Source: JAWLBW01 sp041687475 (GTDB lineage: Bacteria > J088 > JAWLBW01). Taken from it: a stretch of 25,018 nucleotides of DNA. Positions 14,261-21,831 of the stretch are shown in pieces. How positions within the stretch are numbered: the first letter of the stretch is position 1; every line of letters begins with the position of its first letter. The notes under the pieces are model-generated. The model did no database searches and was not told the origin of the DNA. It saw only the letters and a list, made by a program, of their open reading frames with translations. The position numbers and the translations under genes are program-made. The DNA lies in assembly GCA_041687475.1 (NCBI GenBank), contig JAWLBW010000024.1, positions 1 through 25,018 of the forward strand, in the 5' to 3' direction.

Positions 14261-15211
14261 TCAGTCGACGCGGTTACGACGTTCGCCGCGTGCCCACGCT
14301 TCAAGGTTGGCAACCACTTCGCGCGCGAGGGTCGCCATGGCCTCGCGGCTCGCCCAGGCTTGATGGGGCGTGAGAATGAGCCGGGGTCCCTGCAGACCTA
14401 TGAGGGGATGGTCGGCCGGAAGCGGCTCCGTATGAAAGACGTCAAGGCCGGCGCCCCCGATTCGGCCGGCGGTAAAGGCGTCGACAAGCGCCTGTTCGTC
14501 GATGAGGGCCCCCCTTGCCGTGTTGATGAGCAGGGCGCCCGGTTTCATGGCCGCGAATTCAGCGGGGCCGAGAAGGTTCTCGCTTCCCCCCGCAAGGGGA
14601 AGGTGCAGCGACAGCACGTCGGCTTCGCGCAGCACCTGTTCGAAGGCGATGCGGCCGCTGCGTAAAGTCGTTTCACCCTTACGCTCGGACACGAGCACCC
14701 GCATGCCCAACGCTTCGGCCATTCGTGCAACCTTGCGGCCGATGGCGCCGTACCCGACGATACCAAGCGTGGTGCCCGCCAGTTCGTGAATGGGCCGATC
14801 GAAGAGAGCAAACCGCTCGGAGCGGGCCCACTCGCCCGACCCCAGTGCATCGCGGTAGGCAAAGAGATTACGCCGCAAGGCAAGCATCAACATGACCGTA
14901 TGCTCGGCCACGCTCTGGGTACTGTAGGCCGGCACGTTGGCCACCGCAACACCACGCTCGCGGCAGGCGGCGAGATCGACGTGGTCGACACCGGTGGCGG
15001 CCACCGCAATGAACCTGAGCCCTGGCATTTCGTCGAGAAGCGCCGCCGTGATCGGCACCTTGTTGGTTATGGCGGCGTCGGCCCCCCGCAGGCGCTCGAC
15101 AACCTGTTCGGTCGTGGTGGCTTCGAAATCGCGCCATTCGTGGGCGAAGGAAGGCTGCGGAAAATCGGCGGCGACGGTGTCGCGGTCGAGAAAAACGATA
15201 CGTGTCGACAT
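14261..15211 (-). CDS. D-2-hydroxyacid dehydrogenase, glycerate dehydrogenase/hydroxypyruvate reductase type
   Basis: This 316-residue NAD(H)-dependent enzyme carries a Rossmann motif GYGAIG (153-158). The catalytic triad is R233 ('NTARGALID'), E262 ('TEPLP') and H283 ('TPHQAWAS'). The 'HxAWAS' form is typical of the HprA-like glycerate dehydrogenase/hydroxypyruvate reductase branch, as opposed to lactate or formate dehydrogenases. 'VAVANVPAYSTQSVAEHTVMLML' is the conserved dimer/cofactor segment. It likely interconverts hydroxypyruvate or glyoxylate with the corresponding 2-hydroxyacid in the cytosol. Shine-Dalgarno is weak (AGG close to the ATG). It is divergent from ssb. Confidence 0.85.
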   Translation of the reverse strand: MSTRIVFLDRDTVAADFPQPSFAHEWRDFEATTTEQVVERLRGADAAITNKVPITAALLDEMPGLRFIAVAATGVDHVDLAACRERGVAVANVPAYSTQSVAEHTVMLMLALRRNLFAYRDALGSGEWARSERFALFDRPIHELAGTTLGIVGYGAIGRKVARMAEALGMRVLVSERKGETTLRSGRIAFEQVLREADVLSLHLPLAGGSENLLGPAEFAAMKPGALLINTARGALIDEQALVDAFTAGRIGGAGLDVFHTEPLPADHPLIGLQGPRLILTPHQAWASREAMATLAREVVANLEAWARGERRNRVD

Positions 15212-15324
15212 AACCTGACGGTTGAAGAAACGGCGGAATCGCGCCGGGGTACCGGTACGGTCACTTTCTGCATGGTAACAGACAAAGGCTGTCTGCGGCT
15301 TGTGTCAGGTTAAGGGTAAGGTCG

Positions 15325-15354
15325 TTGGATAGCCATCGACGCACTTGCTAGAAT
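15325..15354 (+). promoter_or_regulatory. Sigma70-type promoter of ssb
   Basis: TTGGAT (15325-15330) and TAGAAT (15349-15354) are separated by 18 bases. The start would be near 15361, with a leader of about 40 bases that contains AGAAGGA before the ssb ATG. The 15212-15324 stretch holds a 6-bp hairpin (CAGACA/TGTCTG, 15279-15295) and a 9-bp inverted repeat (15211-15219 with 15304-15312). Confidence 0.6.
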
Positions 15355-15400
15355 GTAACGAATTGCAACCGGGGCGCCGCTCCGGTCAGAAGGATTTAAC

Positions 15401-15874
15401 ATGGCAAACAGCGTCAATAAAGTAATCATTGTCGGCCGCCTGGGCCGCGATCCCGAACTGCGTTCGACGCAGAGCGGGCAGGCCGTAGCCTCGTTCTCCA
15501 TCGCCACCAACGAGCGGTGGACGGGCAAGAACGGCGAACCCGAAGAGCGCACCGAGTGGCACAACATCGTAGTCTGGGGTCGCCAGGCCGAACTCTGCCG
15601 CGACTACCTGGCCAAGGGCTCGCAGGTATACCTCGAAGGCCGCCTGCAGACCCGCGAATACACCGACCGCGACGGTAACCAGCGCAAGGCTACCGAAATC
15701 GTCGCCCGCGACATCGTCTTTCTCTCGGGCCGCGGCCAGGGTGGTGGCGGTGGCGGCGGCAGCTACGGCGGCAGCGACGGCGGCGACGATCGCGAGTATG
15801 CCCCCAGCGCGCCCCGGCGTGGCTCGGTGGGCCCGGCCGAACCGGCCGTTGCCGACGACGACATTCCGTTCTGA
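15401..15874 (+). CDS. ssb: Single-stranded DNA-binding protein
   Basis: This is a 157-residue SSB. The N-terminal OB fold (about 1-110) has the usual 'NKVIIVGRLGRDPELRSTQSGQ', 'TEWHNIVVWGRQAE' and 'GSQVYLEGRLQTREYTDRDGN' motifs. A Gly-rich disordered linker follows, then the acidic tip DDDIPF, which docks SSB-interacting proteins. It coats single-stranded DNA as a tetramer in replication, recombination and repair. AGAAGGA lies before the ATG. The gene has its own promoter and terminator, and the next gene, radC, appears to have its own promoter. Length is normal. Confidence 0.97.
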   Translation: MANSVNKVIIVGRLGRDPELRSTQSGQAVASFSIATNERWTGKNGEPEERTEWHNIVVWGRQAELCRDYLAKGSQVYLEGRLQTREYTDRDGNQRKATEIVARDIVFLSGRGQGGGGGGGSYGGSDGGDDREYAPSAPRRGSVGPAEPAVADDDIPF

Positions 15875-15904
15875 GTCGAGCCGAACGTTCGCATACACCT
15901 TGAG

Positions 15905-15939
15905 CCCCCGGTACTTTCTGGTATCGGGGGTTTTCTTTT
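15905..15939 (+). terminator. Rho-independent terminator of ssb
   Basis: A 10-bp stem, CCCCCGGTAC (15905-15914) with GTATCGGGGG (15921-15930) including one G-U pair, followed by TTTTCTTTT. It is placed 30 bases after the ssb stop. The 15940-16096 stretch up to the radC promoter shows nothing I recognise. Confidence 0.9.
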
Positions 15940-16096
15940 CGGGTGGAGGGGCGTTTTCTGCCCTCTCGCCCGGTTCTACCTGTCAACCCTGCCCATCTCA
16001 CCGGCAAACAGGCGATGACGCGCAAGGAGACGGCGTCGAAAAAGTGGCGGATTTCGGCGCACCCGGAAATCTACTTGAGGCATTGTTGCTTTTTTC

Positions 16097-16126
16097 TTGA
16101 CCTCGCGCCCTGGCTGATCCTATGTT
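16097..16126 (+). promoter_or_regulatory. Promoter of radC (leaderless candidate)
   Basis: TTGACC (16097-16102) and TATGTT (16121-16126) are 18 bases apart. Seven bases separate the -10 from the ATG at 16134, so the transcript would start at the initiation codon. No Shine-Dalgarno sequence is seen. Confidence 0.45.
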
Positions 16127-16133
16127 GGCGCTC

Positions 16134-16802
16134 ATGCGTGTCAACGAATGGCCCGAAGAAGACCGCCCCCGCGAAAAGCTCGCGCGCCGGGGTGCCGGGG
16201 CCCTGTCAGACAGCGAGCTGCTGGCCATTCTGGTTCGCACGGGCATCAAGGGGCGGTCGGCCCTCGACATTGCCCGGGGCCTGTGTTCCGACGGCCTGCC
16301 CGAGCTGGCTTCCGTATCCTTTGACGAGCTCGCTCGCTTACCGGGCGTGGGTACGTCGCGGGCGGCGGCCATTCACGCGGCTTTCGAGTTGGGGCGCAGA
16401 GCACGCATAGAAGGCGGACCCCGTCCCGACCTGTCGTCGCCCGAGTCGGTTTACAAGTACTGCGGCCCACGCTTGAATCACCTCAAGAAGGAACGCTTTC
16501 TTGCGCTCGCGGTCGACACAAAGAACCGGCTCATGCGCGAACTGCTGATTTCCGAAGGCGACCTGAGCAGTTCCATAGTGCACCCGCGCGAGGTCTTCCA
16601 GCCGCTGATTCAGATGTCGGCGGCGTGCGTCATTTTCGTACACAACCACCCCAGCGGCGACCCGAGCCCAAGCCAGCGCGACGCCGAGATCACCACCCGC
16701 CTGCGCCAGGTCGGCGAGTTACTGGGTATACGCGTGCTCGACCACGTGGTGGTCGCGACGAACGGCTTCTACTCGTTTCAATCGCACGGGTATTTCACGT
16801 GA
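16134..16802 (+). CDS. radC: RadC family JAB-domain protein
   Basis: This 222-residue protein has a helix-hairpin-helix segment at about 69-80 ('LPGVGTSRAAAI') and a C-terminal JAB/MPN-like metalloprotease-type domain. The metal motif is HNHPSGDPSPSQRD (H170, H172, D183). The N-terminus 'WPEEDRPREKL' is canonical. Despite its name, RadC's role in DNA repair is doubtful and its biochemical activity is not settled. I chose the ATG at 16134 over the in-frame ATG at 16122, because the latter overlaps the -10 hexamer TATGTT and the family starts near 'MrvneWPeedRPREKL'. It ends facing the XRE-like gene across a shared terminator. Confidence 0.9.
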   Translation: MRVNEWPEEDRPREKLARRGAGALSDSELLAILVRTGIKGRSALDIARGLCSDGLPELASVSFDELARLPGVGTSRAAAIHAAFELGRRARIEGGPRPDLSSPESVYKYCGPRLNHLKKERFLALAVDTKNRLMRELLISEGDLSSSIVHPREVFQPLIQMSAACVIFVHNHPSGDPSPSQRDAEITTRLRQVGELLGIRVLDHVVVATNGFYSFQSHGYFT

Positions 16803-16920
16803 GCCGAGCGCTTCGCTCGCCTGAGGCAGCAAGAACCAAGCGGGACCCGGAGGCAGACCGGGGGCGATCGTTTATCGTGGCTCGCTCGCGGTCAGAAGGA
16901 AATCCTTCTCGCCGGACATA
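16803..16920. repeat. Cluster of short hairpins after radC
   Basis: This gene-free stretch contains three small palindromes: GAGCG-ctt-CGCTC just after the stop, CCCGG...CCGGG near 16844-16860, and AGAAGG-aaat-CCTTCT near 16895-16910. It resembles a REP-like or folded 3' region, but no copies can be checked here. Confidence 0.3.
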
Positions 16921-16953
16921 GAAAAGCGCCCCCGCGTGACGAGGGCGCTTTTC
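16921..16953. terminator. Bidirectional terminator between radC and the XRE-like gene
   Basis: A perfect 11-bp stem, GAAAAGCGCCC (16921-16931) with GGGCGCTTTTC (16943-16953). The A/T tract is part of the stem and can act as a U-run in either direction. It serves both convergent genes. Confidence 0.85.
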
Positions 16954-16991
16954 AAACAAAGCGAATCTGGTGCAACGACCGGTGGCGTGCC

Positions 16992-17462
16992 TCAGCAGAA
17001 TCCGTATTTTTCGGCAACCTTGTTGAGCTCTTCGAGAAGCTTTTCAGCCTTCTCCGACCGCTCCTTGCTGGCAATCATGCGAAAGTAGAGCTTGCCCGTT
17101 TCACCACGGTGCTCATGCTCGAGCATGGTGTTTCCGGCGCCCTTTTCTTCCTTCCAGATCTTGAAGGCGTGGTCGGCCTTCAACTCGCCCAGCGCGATCT
17201 TGGTAACCAGCGACAGGTCGACGCCGAGGTTGCGCGACAGGTTGGTCAGTTCAACGATGTCGTGAACGTTCTTTTTGCCGAACTTCCACTGATGCGTGTA
17301 CTTGTAATCGTAGTCGATCATGCGGCCGATCTCGATGTCGCTGATAAGCTCGACATCCCTGATCTGGTTTTCGTCCATGATGACCCGGCGCGCAAACAGA
17401 AAAAGTTCGCGCGAGTTGGGAAAACGAATGTTGAGTTCCTTGGTCTTCACCTGCCGTCGCAT
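16992..17462 (-). CDS. Putative XRE-like helix-turn-helix protein, function unknown
   Basis: This is a 156-residue protein with no named family that I recognise. Residues about 38-92 ('ISDIEIGRMID...THQWKFGKKN...LSRNLGVDLSLVTKI') resemble a Cro/C1-type HTH: a helix, a turn, 'W..GK', then 'L...LGVdl'. The N-terminus is basic (MRRQVKTKEL), and the C-terminal helix is Lys/Glu-rich and may dimerise. The ATG at 17462 is preceded by AGGAGG at seven bases, an ideal signal; an in-frame GTG at 17504 is less likely. A near-consensus promoter lies upstream. The gene sits between radC and the Bat operon on the same strand as the latter but with its own promoter. Lys/Glu richness gives it a lower GC feel than its neighbours. 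The regulator role is inferred from the fold only. Confidence 0.6.
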   Translation of the reverse strand: MRRQVKTKELNIRFPNSRELFLFARRVIMDENQIRDVELISDIEIGRMIDYDYKYTHQWKFGKKNVHDIVELTNLSRNLGVDLSLVTKIALGELKADHAFKIWKEEKGAGNTMLEHEHRGETGKLYFRMIASKERSEKAEKLLEELNKVAEKYGFC

Positions 17463-17548
17463 GGCACCAGCCTCCTGAAGCTGATAGGGGTTACGCGACA
17501 CCACCTTGCTGGAGTTACGGATCTGGGAGTAAGCCCAAAATCGCTATA

Positions 17549-17577
17549 AACATATCAAACTCCGGCCCTCTTGTCAA
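17549..17577 (-). promoter_or_regulatory. Near-consensus sigma70 promoter of the XRE-like gene
   Basis: On the minus strand TTGACA (17572-17577) and TATGTT (17549-17554) are separated by 17 bases. The -35 is a perfect match. The start near 17542 leaves an 80-base leader. It lies directly after the Bat operon's last gene. Confidence 0.8.
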
Positions 17578-17593
17578 ATAGTCTCGAAAAAGA

Positions 17594-20020
17594 TTATTGA
17601 GGAACAGATTGCCCCTGCTGGATGAGAGGCACCGGGCGCCAGTGTTCTTCCTTGAGCCAGCCGGTCAGGCCTCGGCCTGTCTGCACCTTGAGCCAGCCCG
17701 CCTGCCTGCCTGTGACCGAGGCAACGTCGCCGGCGGGCGTCGTTGCCGACGCATCGGCTTCGTCCGAAGGCGACTCGAACAAGGCGGCATTCTGCCAGAC
17801 CACGCCGGCCTCGGTATCGGCGGCATGCATGTATAGCCAGCCGCCATATCCGACAACGGGAACACTGATGAGAACCACGGCAATGGCGGCCCATCGAACC
17901 CAGGGCACGAACCAGGCGCCGATGACCAGCACCGTCAACAGCCCCCAGACCGCGACCGCGCTCCAGCCGACGTTTTTCAGGGACGCCCGGCCCGGCAGCA
18001 GCGAGTCGGGCGAGCCTCCTTCGGCCGCGATGGCCCTGGCGATCAGATTTCGATTGAAGGCGACATCGCCATCGCCCGGTGCCGCGGCATAGGCCCGCTC
18101 GATGGCGTACCGGGCCAGTCCCGGGTCGCCTGCCCGCCAGGCCGCTCCGGCCAGGTTGTAAAGAAGATTGACCCGCACGCCGTTCTGCTCGGCAAAGCGA
18201 CGGTACAAACGAACGGCTTCTTCATACTCGCCTGCCGAGTGCGCTGCCAGGGCTTCGTGAAAGAGCGGCTGTGCACGCTCGGCCTGGCCCGTCGCGGGCA
18301 CCAGCGGAAGAAGCAGAAGGCCTGCCACGACACCCACCCGTTTCAACCACTCACGCAGCAGCTTCCGGCTCTGTCGCATATCGACGCGGGCGCCGCCGAA
18401 CACGGCCCCCTGCAGCCTCGAGCGCACCGACATCAACTTGGCGGCGTCGGGGCCGAAACACCGACGCAGCTCTTCTTCCGAAGGCGCGGCCGGAAGCGAA
18501 TAACCCTCGCGCAAATAGTGATCGACGGCCTTGAGTACATCGTCGGCGCCGGCCTTCGTATCGCCCAGTCGGCGCTCGAGTCGCTTACGCGCGGCCAATC
18601 GCGCATCGGCTGCCGTCACGGTGCCGAAACGCCTGCGCATGGCTCGACCCGCCCCCAGCAAGCCCAGGGCCACGAAGGGTAGCGGCGCGCCCCAGAGCAG
18701 AAACCGCCAGGGGCGCAGCGTATCGGCCAGCGGCGCACCGGGCTCCATGCGTAGCGGCCGCAACGGCAGGCTCGGCGTCCGGCGCACCTGTTTTTCGGAC
18801 CGGGCGGCCCCCTTTACCTCAATGGTGCCCAACGGCAGCGCACGCACTTCGTAGGTTTCACGCGCCGGATCGAACCAGGCAAATTCAAAACCGGGAAGTG
18901 CGAGCTTTCCACTGCCGGGCGGCATCAGTAAAGCCTCGAATGTCTTCGTGCCCCGCAGGCCTTCCGGCGTGGCCTGTACCTGCTCCGAACTGCGGCCGGG
19001 GTAAAGGCGCCACGGCTCGGGTCGGCGTGCCTGGGGCGCCTGCACCGCGCCGAAGTTTCCGACGCCGGAAACACGGAAGCCTACCGGCACCGGGTCGCTC
19101 TCTCTTACCTCGGCGGCGATACCGAAAGGTTCGACCTTGAAGGCGCCGACGGCCCCATCGAAGGAAGCGGGCGCCCCCGGCGGCAGTGCTTTTACGCTCA
19201 CCGTAACGGGCCGGGTCTCGAGCCGCTTCTGTCGCGAGAAGAAGAAGGAACTGCGAAAGGTCAGCGCCGCCGGCGATATCTGCAGTTCGCCTGCCCGCAA
19301 CGGATACAGAAGTGCCCGCACGTCATAGTATTCGTACGAGCGACCGTGCGCGAGAATGGTTCGCGGTTCCTGCGATTGCGGCAAATCGTAATTCTGAAAG
19401 CCGGCAAAATCGGGCGCGTCGTAAGTAGGCCCTTCCGGGTGGAAGCGGAAGTAGAAACGAAACGTATACAGAACGGGTTCGCCTACGAAGACCTCGTCGC
19501 GATCGACGTGAGCGGTCACGAACACGTCTCTATCGGGGGGCGGCAGCGGTATGCCCCCGTCGGACGCCACCGCGCCTTCGGCTTGCCCCGCGGGGTCGGC
19601 GCCGGCCACCTGGTCTTGCGGCCTGGCCGCAGTTACGGCGCGCACGGTAACCACGGGTCCGGGTACGAACTTCCTTTTCTTGCGCACGCCCACATTACGG
19701 AAGGCGTATTCGCCCGGCTCGAGTGGCGCAAAGGTATAGGTCTCGACCCGTTCACGGGTGGCGGCGCCGTTAATGATCTGCACCGACTCGCTCGAACGCT
19801 TTCCAAGCTGGCGCAGGCCCTTCGGAACCGGAACCTCGACATTACCCGGGCCGCCGAGACCGGTCGAACGGATTCGTACTTCAAGCTCGAAGGGTTCACC
19901 GACGTGAACCTGTTGGGGTCGAGCCTTGACCGAAACCATGGAGTCGGCCGCAAGCGCCGGAAGGGCGCCGCAAAGCAGACTCACCAGAAGAATGAAGTTA
20001 CCAATCGCGACTCGGATCAT
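17594..20020 (-). CDS. batD: BatD-BatE fusion: BatD domain, TPR and SH3-like region
   Basis: This is an 808-residue protein with signal peptide at about 1-24. The exported region, about 25-400, has BatD ('oxygen tolerance') beta-sandwich repeats such as 'VSVKARPQQVHVGEPFELEVRI' and 'VFVTAHVDRDEVFVGEPVLYTF'. A transmembrane helix (about 438-458) is followed by a cytosolic helical part and a second helix (about 561-576). TPR-like repeats (about 582-665, 'AGEYEEAVRLYRRFAEQ') precede two more helices (about 685-730) and a C-terminal SH3-like segment (about 736-797, 'ASVTGRQAGWLKVQTGRGLTGWLK'). TPR plus SH3 is the layout of BatE, so this looks like BatD and BatE fused. The ATG at 20020 overlaps batC by 23 bases. 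It ends the operon. Confidence 0.85.
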   Translation of the reverse strand: MIRVAIGNFILLVSLLCGALPALAADSMVSVKARPQQVHVGEPFELEVRIRSTGLGGPGNVEVPVPKGLRQLGKRSSESVQIINGAATRERVETYTFAPLEPGEYAFRNVGVRKKRKFVPGPVVTVRAVTAARPQDQVAGADPAGQAEGAVASDGGIPLPPPDRDVFVTAHVDRDEVFVGEPVLYTFRFYFRFHPEGPTYDAPDFAGFQNYDLPQSQEPRTILAHGRSYEYYDVRALLYPLRAGELQISPAALTFRSSFFFSRQKRLETRPVTVSVKALPPGAPASFDGAVGAFKVEPFGIAAEVRESDPVPVGFRVSGVGNFGAVQAPQARRPEPWRLYPGRSSEQVQATPEGLRGTKTFEALLMPPGSGKLALPGFEFAWFDPARETYEVRALPLGTIEVKGAARSEKQVRRTPSLPLRPLRMEPGAPLADTLRPWRFLLWGAPLPFVALGLLGAGRAMRRRFGTVTAADARLAARKRLERRLGDTKAGADDVLKAVDHYLREGYSLPAAPSEEELRRCFGPDAAKLMSVRSRLQGAVFGGARVDMRQSRKLLREWLKRVGVVAGLLLLPLVPATGQAERAQPLFHEALAAHSAGEYEEAVRLYRRFAEQNGVRVNLLYNLAGAAWRAGDPGLARYAIERAYAAAPGDGDVAFNRNLIARAIAAEGGSPDSLLPGRASLKNVGWSAVAVWGLLTVLVIGAWFVPWVRWAAIAVVLISVPVVGYGGWLYMHAADTEAGVVWQNAALFESPSDEADASATTPAGDVASVTGRQAGWLKVQTGRGLTGWLKEEHWRPVPLIQQGQSVPQ

Positions 20021-20801
20021 AGTCTCTTGGTGGTTTACCGCTCTCGAGTAGAGGCGAGCGTTCGGCTTCGGCGTCGAGCGAACGCAACAGACGCTCGGCT
20101 TCTTCGGCTGTCAGTTCTTCTCCGGTCTGTCGGCCTTCGGCTTGCGAGGGTGACTCGGGTTGCCCTTCCTGATCTTCCTGTTTTTCCTGCTCGTCGCCCT
20201 GCGACTGCTGCTCATCTTCGTCTGATGCGCTTTGCTCCTGCGCGTCGTCCGATTCGTTTTCGGGGCTGCCGGGCGACGGTTCGTCCTGCTCGCTCTCGTC
20301 GCTCTTGCCGTTCTGTTTCTGCTGCTCCTGCTGTTGCTGCGGCGGAGGCGGCGGCATGCGCAGCAGGCGCTCGAGGTTTACCCTCGCCCGCTCGTTCTGC
20401 GGATTCTCGAGCAGCGCCCGACGGTATTCTTCCATGGCTTCGGGCGTCTTTTGCTGGCGTTCGTACACCAGCCCCCGGTTGAAGCGGGCATCGGAGCGCA
20501 GTTCTGCGTCGTCGCTGTCGAGTGCATCGGCCCAAGCGGCGAGCGCGTCGTTCCAGCGTTCCTGCAAGCCCAGGGCCGCACCCCGGTTATAGGCCGCCCG
20601 ACGCTCGATTTCACCCTCGCCTTCTTCGCCGATGCGCTCGAAGTGTTTCAGCGCTTCGTCGGCACGGCCCGATTCGAGCGCCGATCGCCCGGCCTCGTTG
20701 TCGGGCAGCTCGCGCAGCCACGGCGCCGCCTCGGCCGAAACGGCCAGCAGCAGCCACGCCGTCATTGCCGTCAGGATGCGGTAGCCCGTTCGTCGAACCA
20801 T
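19998..20801 (-). CDS. batC: BatC, TPR protein of the Bat complex
   Basis: This 267-residue exported protein starts with a twin-Arg-like charged N-region and signal peptide (about 1-26, ends VSAEA). Tetratricopeptide repeats follow at about 35-145 ('ALESGRADEALKHFERI', 'ARFNRGLVYERQQKTPEAMEEYRRAL'). The rest is a disordered Pro/Gln then Glu/Asp/Gln-rich tail, ending in 'YDPSRDW', the short C-terminal motif typical of BatC. It is thought to scaffold the periplasmic side of the Bat complex. The start at 20801 overlaps batB by 31 bases. An ATG at 20765 lies just after the batB stop but would remove the positive charges of the signal peptide. Confidence 0.85.
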   Translation of the reverse strand: MVRRTGYRILTAMTAWLLLAVSAEAAPWLRELPDNEAGRSALESGRADEALKHFERIGEEGEGEIERRAAYNRGAALGLQERWNDALAAWADALDSDDAELRSDARFNRGLVYERQQKTPEAMEEYRRALLENPQNERARVNLERLLRMPPPPPQQQQEQQKQNGKSDESEQDEPSPGSPENESDDAQEQSASDEDEQQSQGDEQEKQEDQEGQPESPSQAEGRQTGEELTAEEAERLLRSLDAEAERSPLLESGKPPRDYDPSRDW

Positions 20802-21760
20802 ATGCCAACCATCAGAAAAAGCAGTGCGGGAGCCGCGAAAAGCGCATACAGGTGCGATCGCTCCGAGACCGTGCGCTGTTCGAGCATCTGCCGCTCAAGA
20901 CCCGACAACATCTTCACGATATCGCCTTGCCCGGCTGCGCCGACACGGGCGTAACGACCGTTGGTTGCCATGGCCAGGTCGCGCAGGCCCTTCTCATCGA
21001 TGCGGGAAATGACCGGTTGCCCCGAAGCATCGCGCAGTACCCCGGGTCGGCCGTCCCTGTCCACCGCCGGAATGGGTTCGCCCCGCTCGCCGCCCACGGC
21101 CACCACGAAGAGCGGTATGTTGCGCTCGGCGGCTTCCTGCGCCGCCAACCGAGCATCGCCCGCCGTCTGTTCGCCGTCGGTGAAGATGACGACGGCCTGA
21201 CTGCGCCCCTGGTCGGTGCGTTCGAGCAGCGACAGCGCCTTGCGAACGCCTGCCCCCAGGTTGCTGCCCGGGTACGGCATGTCGTGGGGATCGAGCCTGC
21301 GCATGAGATTGCGCAACACGGCGTGATCGGTCGTAAGCGGGGCCTGCATGAAAGCCGTTCCGGCAAAGACGACAAGGCCCGCCCGATCGCGCCTGAGGGT
21401 TTCGAGCATACGCTCGATTTCAAGGGTGGCACGCCGCAGACGATCGGGCGCGACATCGGCCGCCAGCATGCTCTTCGACAGGTCGAGCACGAACACCACG
21501 TCGGCGCCGCGCCGCTCGAGCACGTGACTGGTCTCCGGTCCCCGGGGGTCGGCAAGCGCGACAACGAGCGACGTGACGGCGACGGCAAAGAGAAAATTTC
21601 GCAGCATGCGCGTGGCCGCGCTTCGCTCGCCGGTAGACAAACCATCGACGCCCCACTCACGCAGCACACGACGTCGCCTTGCCCAACTCCAGGCCACCAG
21701 GCCCATAAGTACCGGCACGGCCAGCAGCCACCAGTTCATGTGCGGTGCGATGAATTCCAT
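20771..21760 (-). CDS. batB: BatB, von Willebrand factor A membrane protein
   Basis: This is a 329-residue protein with N-terminal helices at about 9-27 and 55-70, a periplasmic/cytosolic vWA domain and a C-terminal helix (about 300-320). The MIDAS motif DLSKS (D93, S95, S97) is intact, together with 'VIFTDGEQT' and 'FAGTAFMQAPLT'. BatA and BatB are paralogues that bind divalent metal at the MIDAS and probably engage MoxR and each other. The N-terminal 'HMNWWLLAVPVLMG' fits the Bat subfamily. A 71-base gap separates it from batA. The Shine-Dalgarno signal is weak (AAAGA). Confidence 0.9.
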   Translation of the reverse strand: MEFIAPHMNWWLLAVPVLMGLVAWSWARRRRVLREWGVDGLSTGERSAATRMLRNFLFAVAVTSLVVALADPRGPETSHVLERRGADVVFVLDLSKSMLAADVAPDRLRRATLEIERMLETLRRDRAGLVVFAGTAFMQAPLTTDHAVLRNLMRRLDPHDMPYPGSNLGAGVRKALSLLERTDQGRSQAVVIFTDGEQTAGDARLAAQEAAERNIPLFVVAVGGERGEPIPAVDRDGRPGVLRDASGQPVISRIDEKGLRDLAMATNGRYARVGAAGQGDIVKMLSGLERQMLEQRTVSERSHLYALFAAPALLFLMVGIWFDERATAS

Positions 21761-21831
21761 GCGTCTTTCAATCTACAAACGTAAAAACACAAACCGGGCA
21801 GTGTCTCAACCCCGGCAGTCAGAGCCCTGAC

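Noticed and set aside
20232..20954. Plus-strand Leu/Arg-rich open frame
   Set aside because: It is an antisense shadow of the Gln/Glu-rich batC tail.
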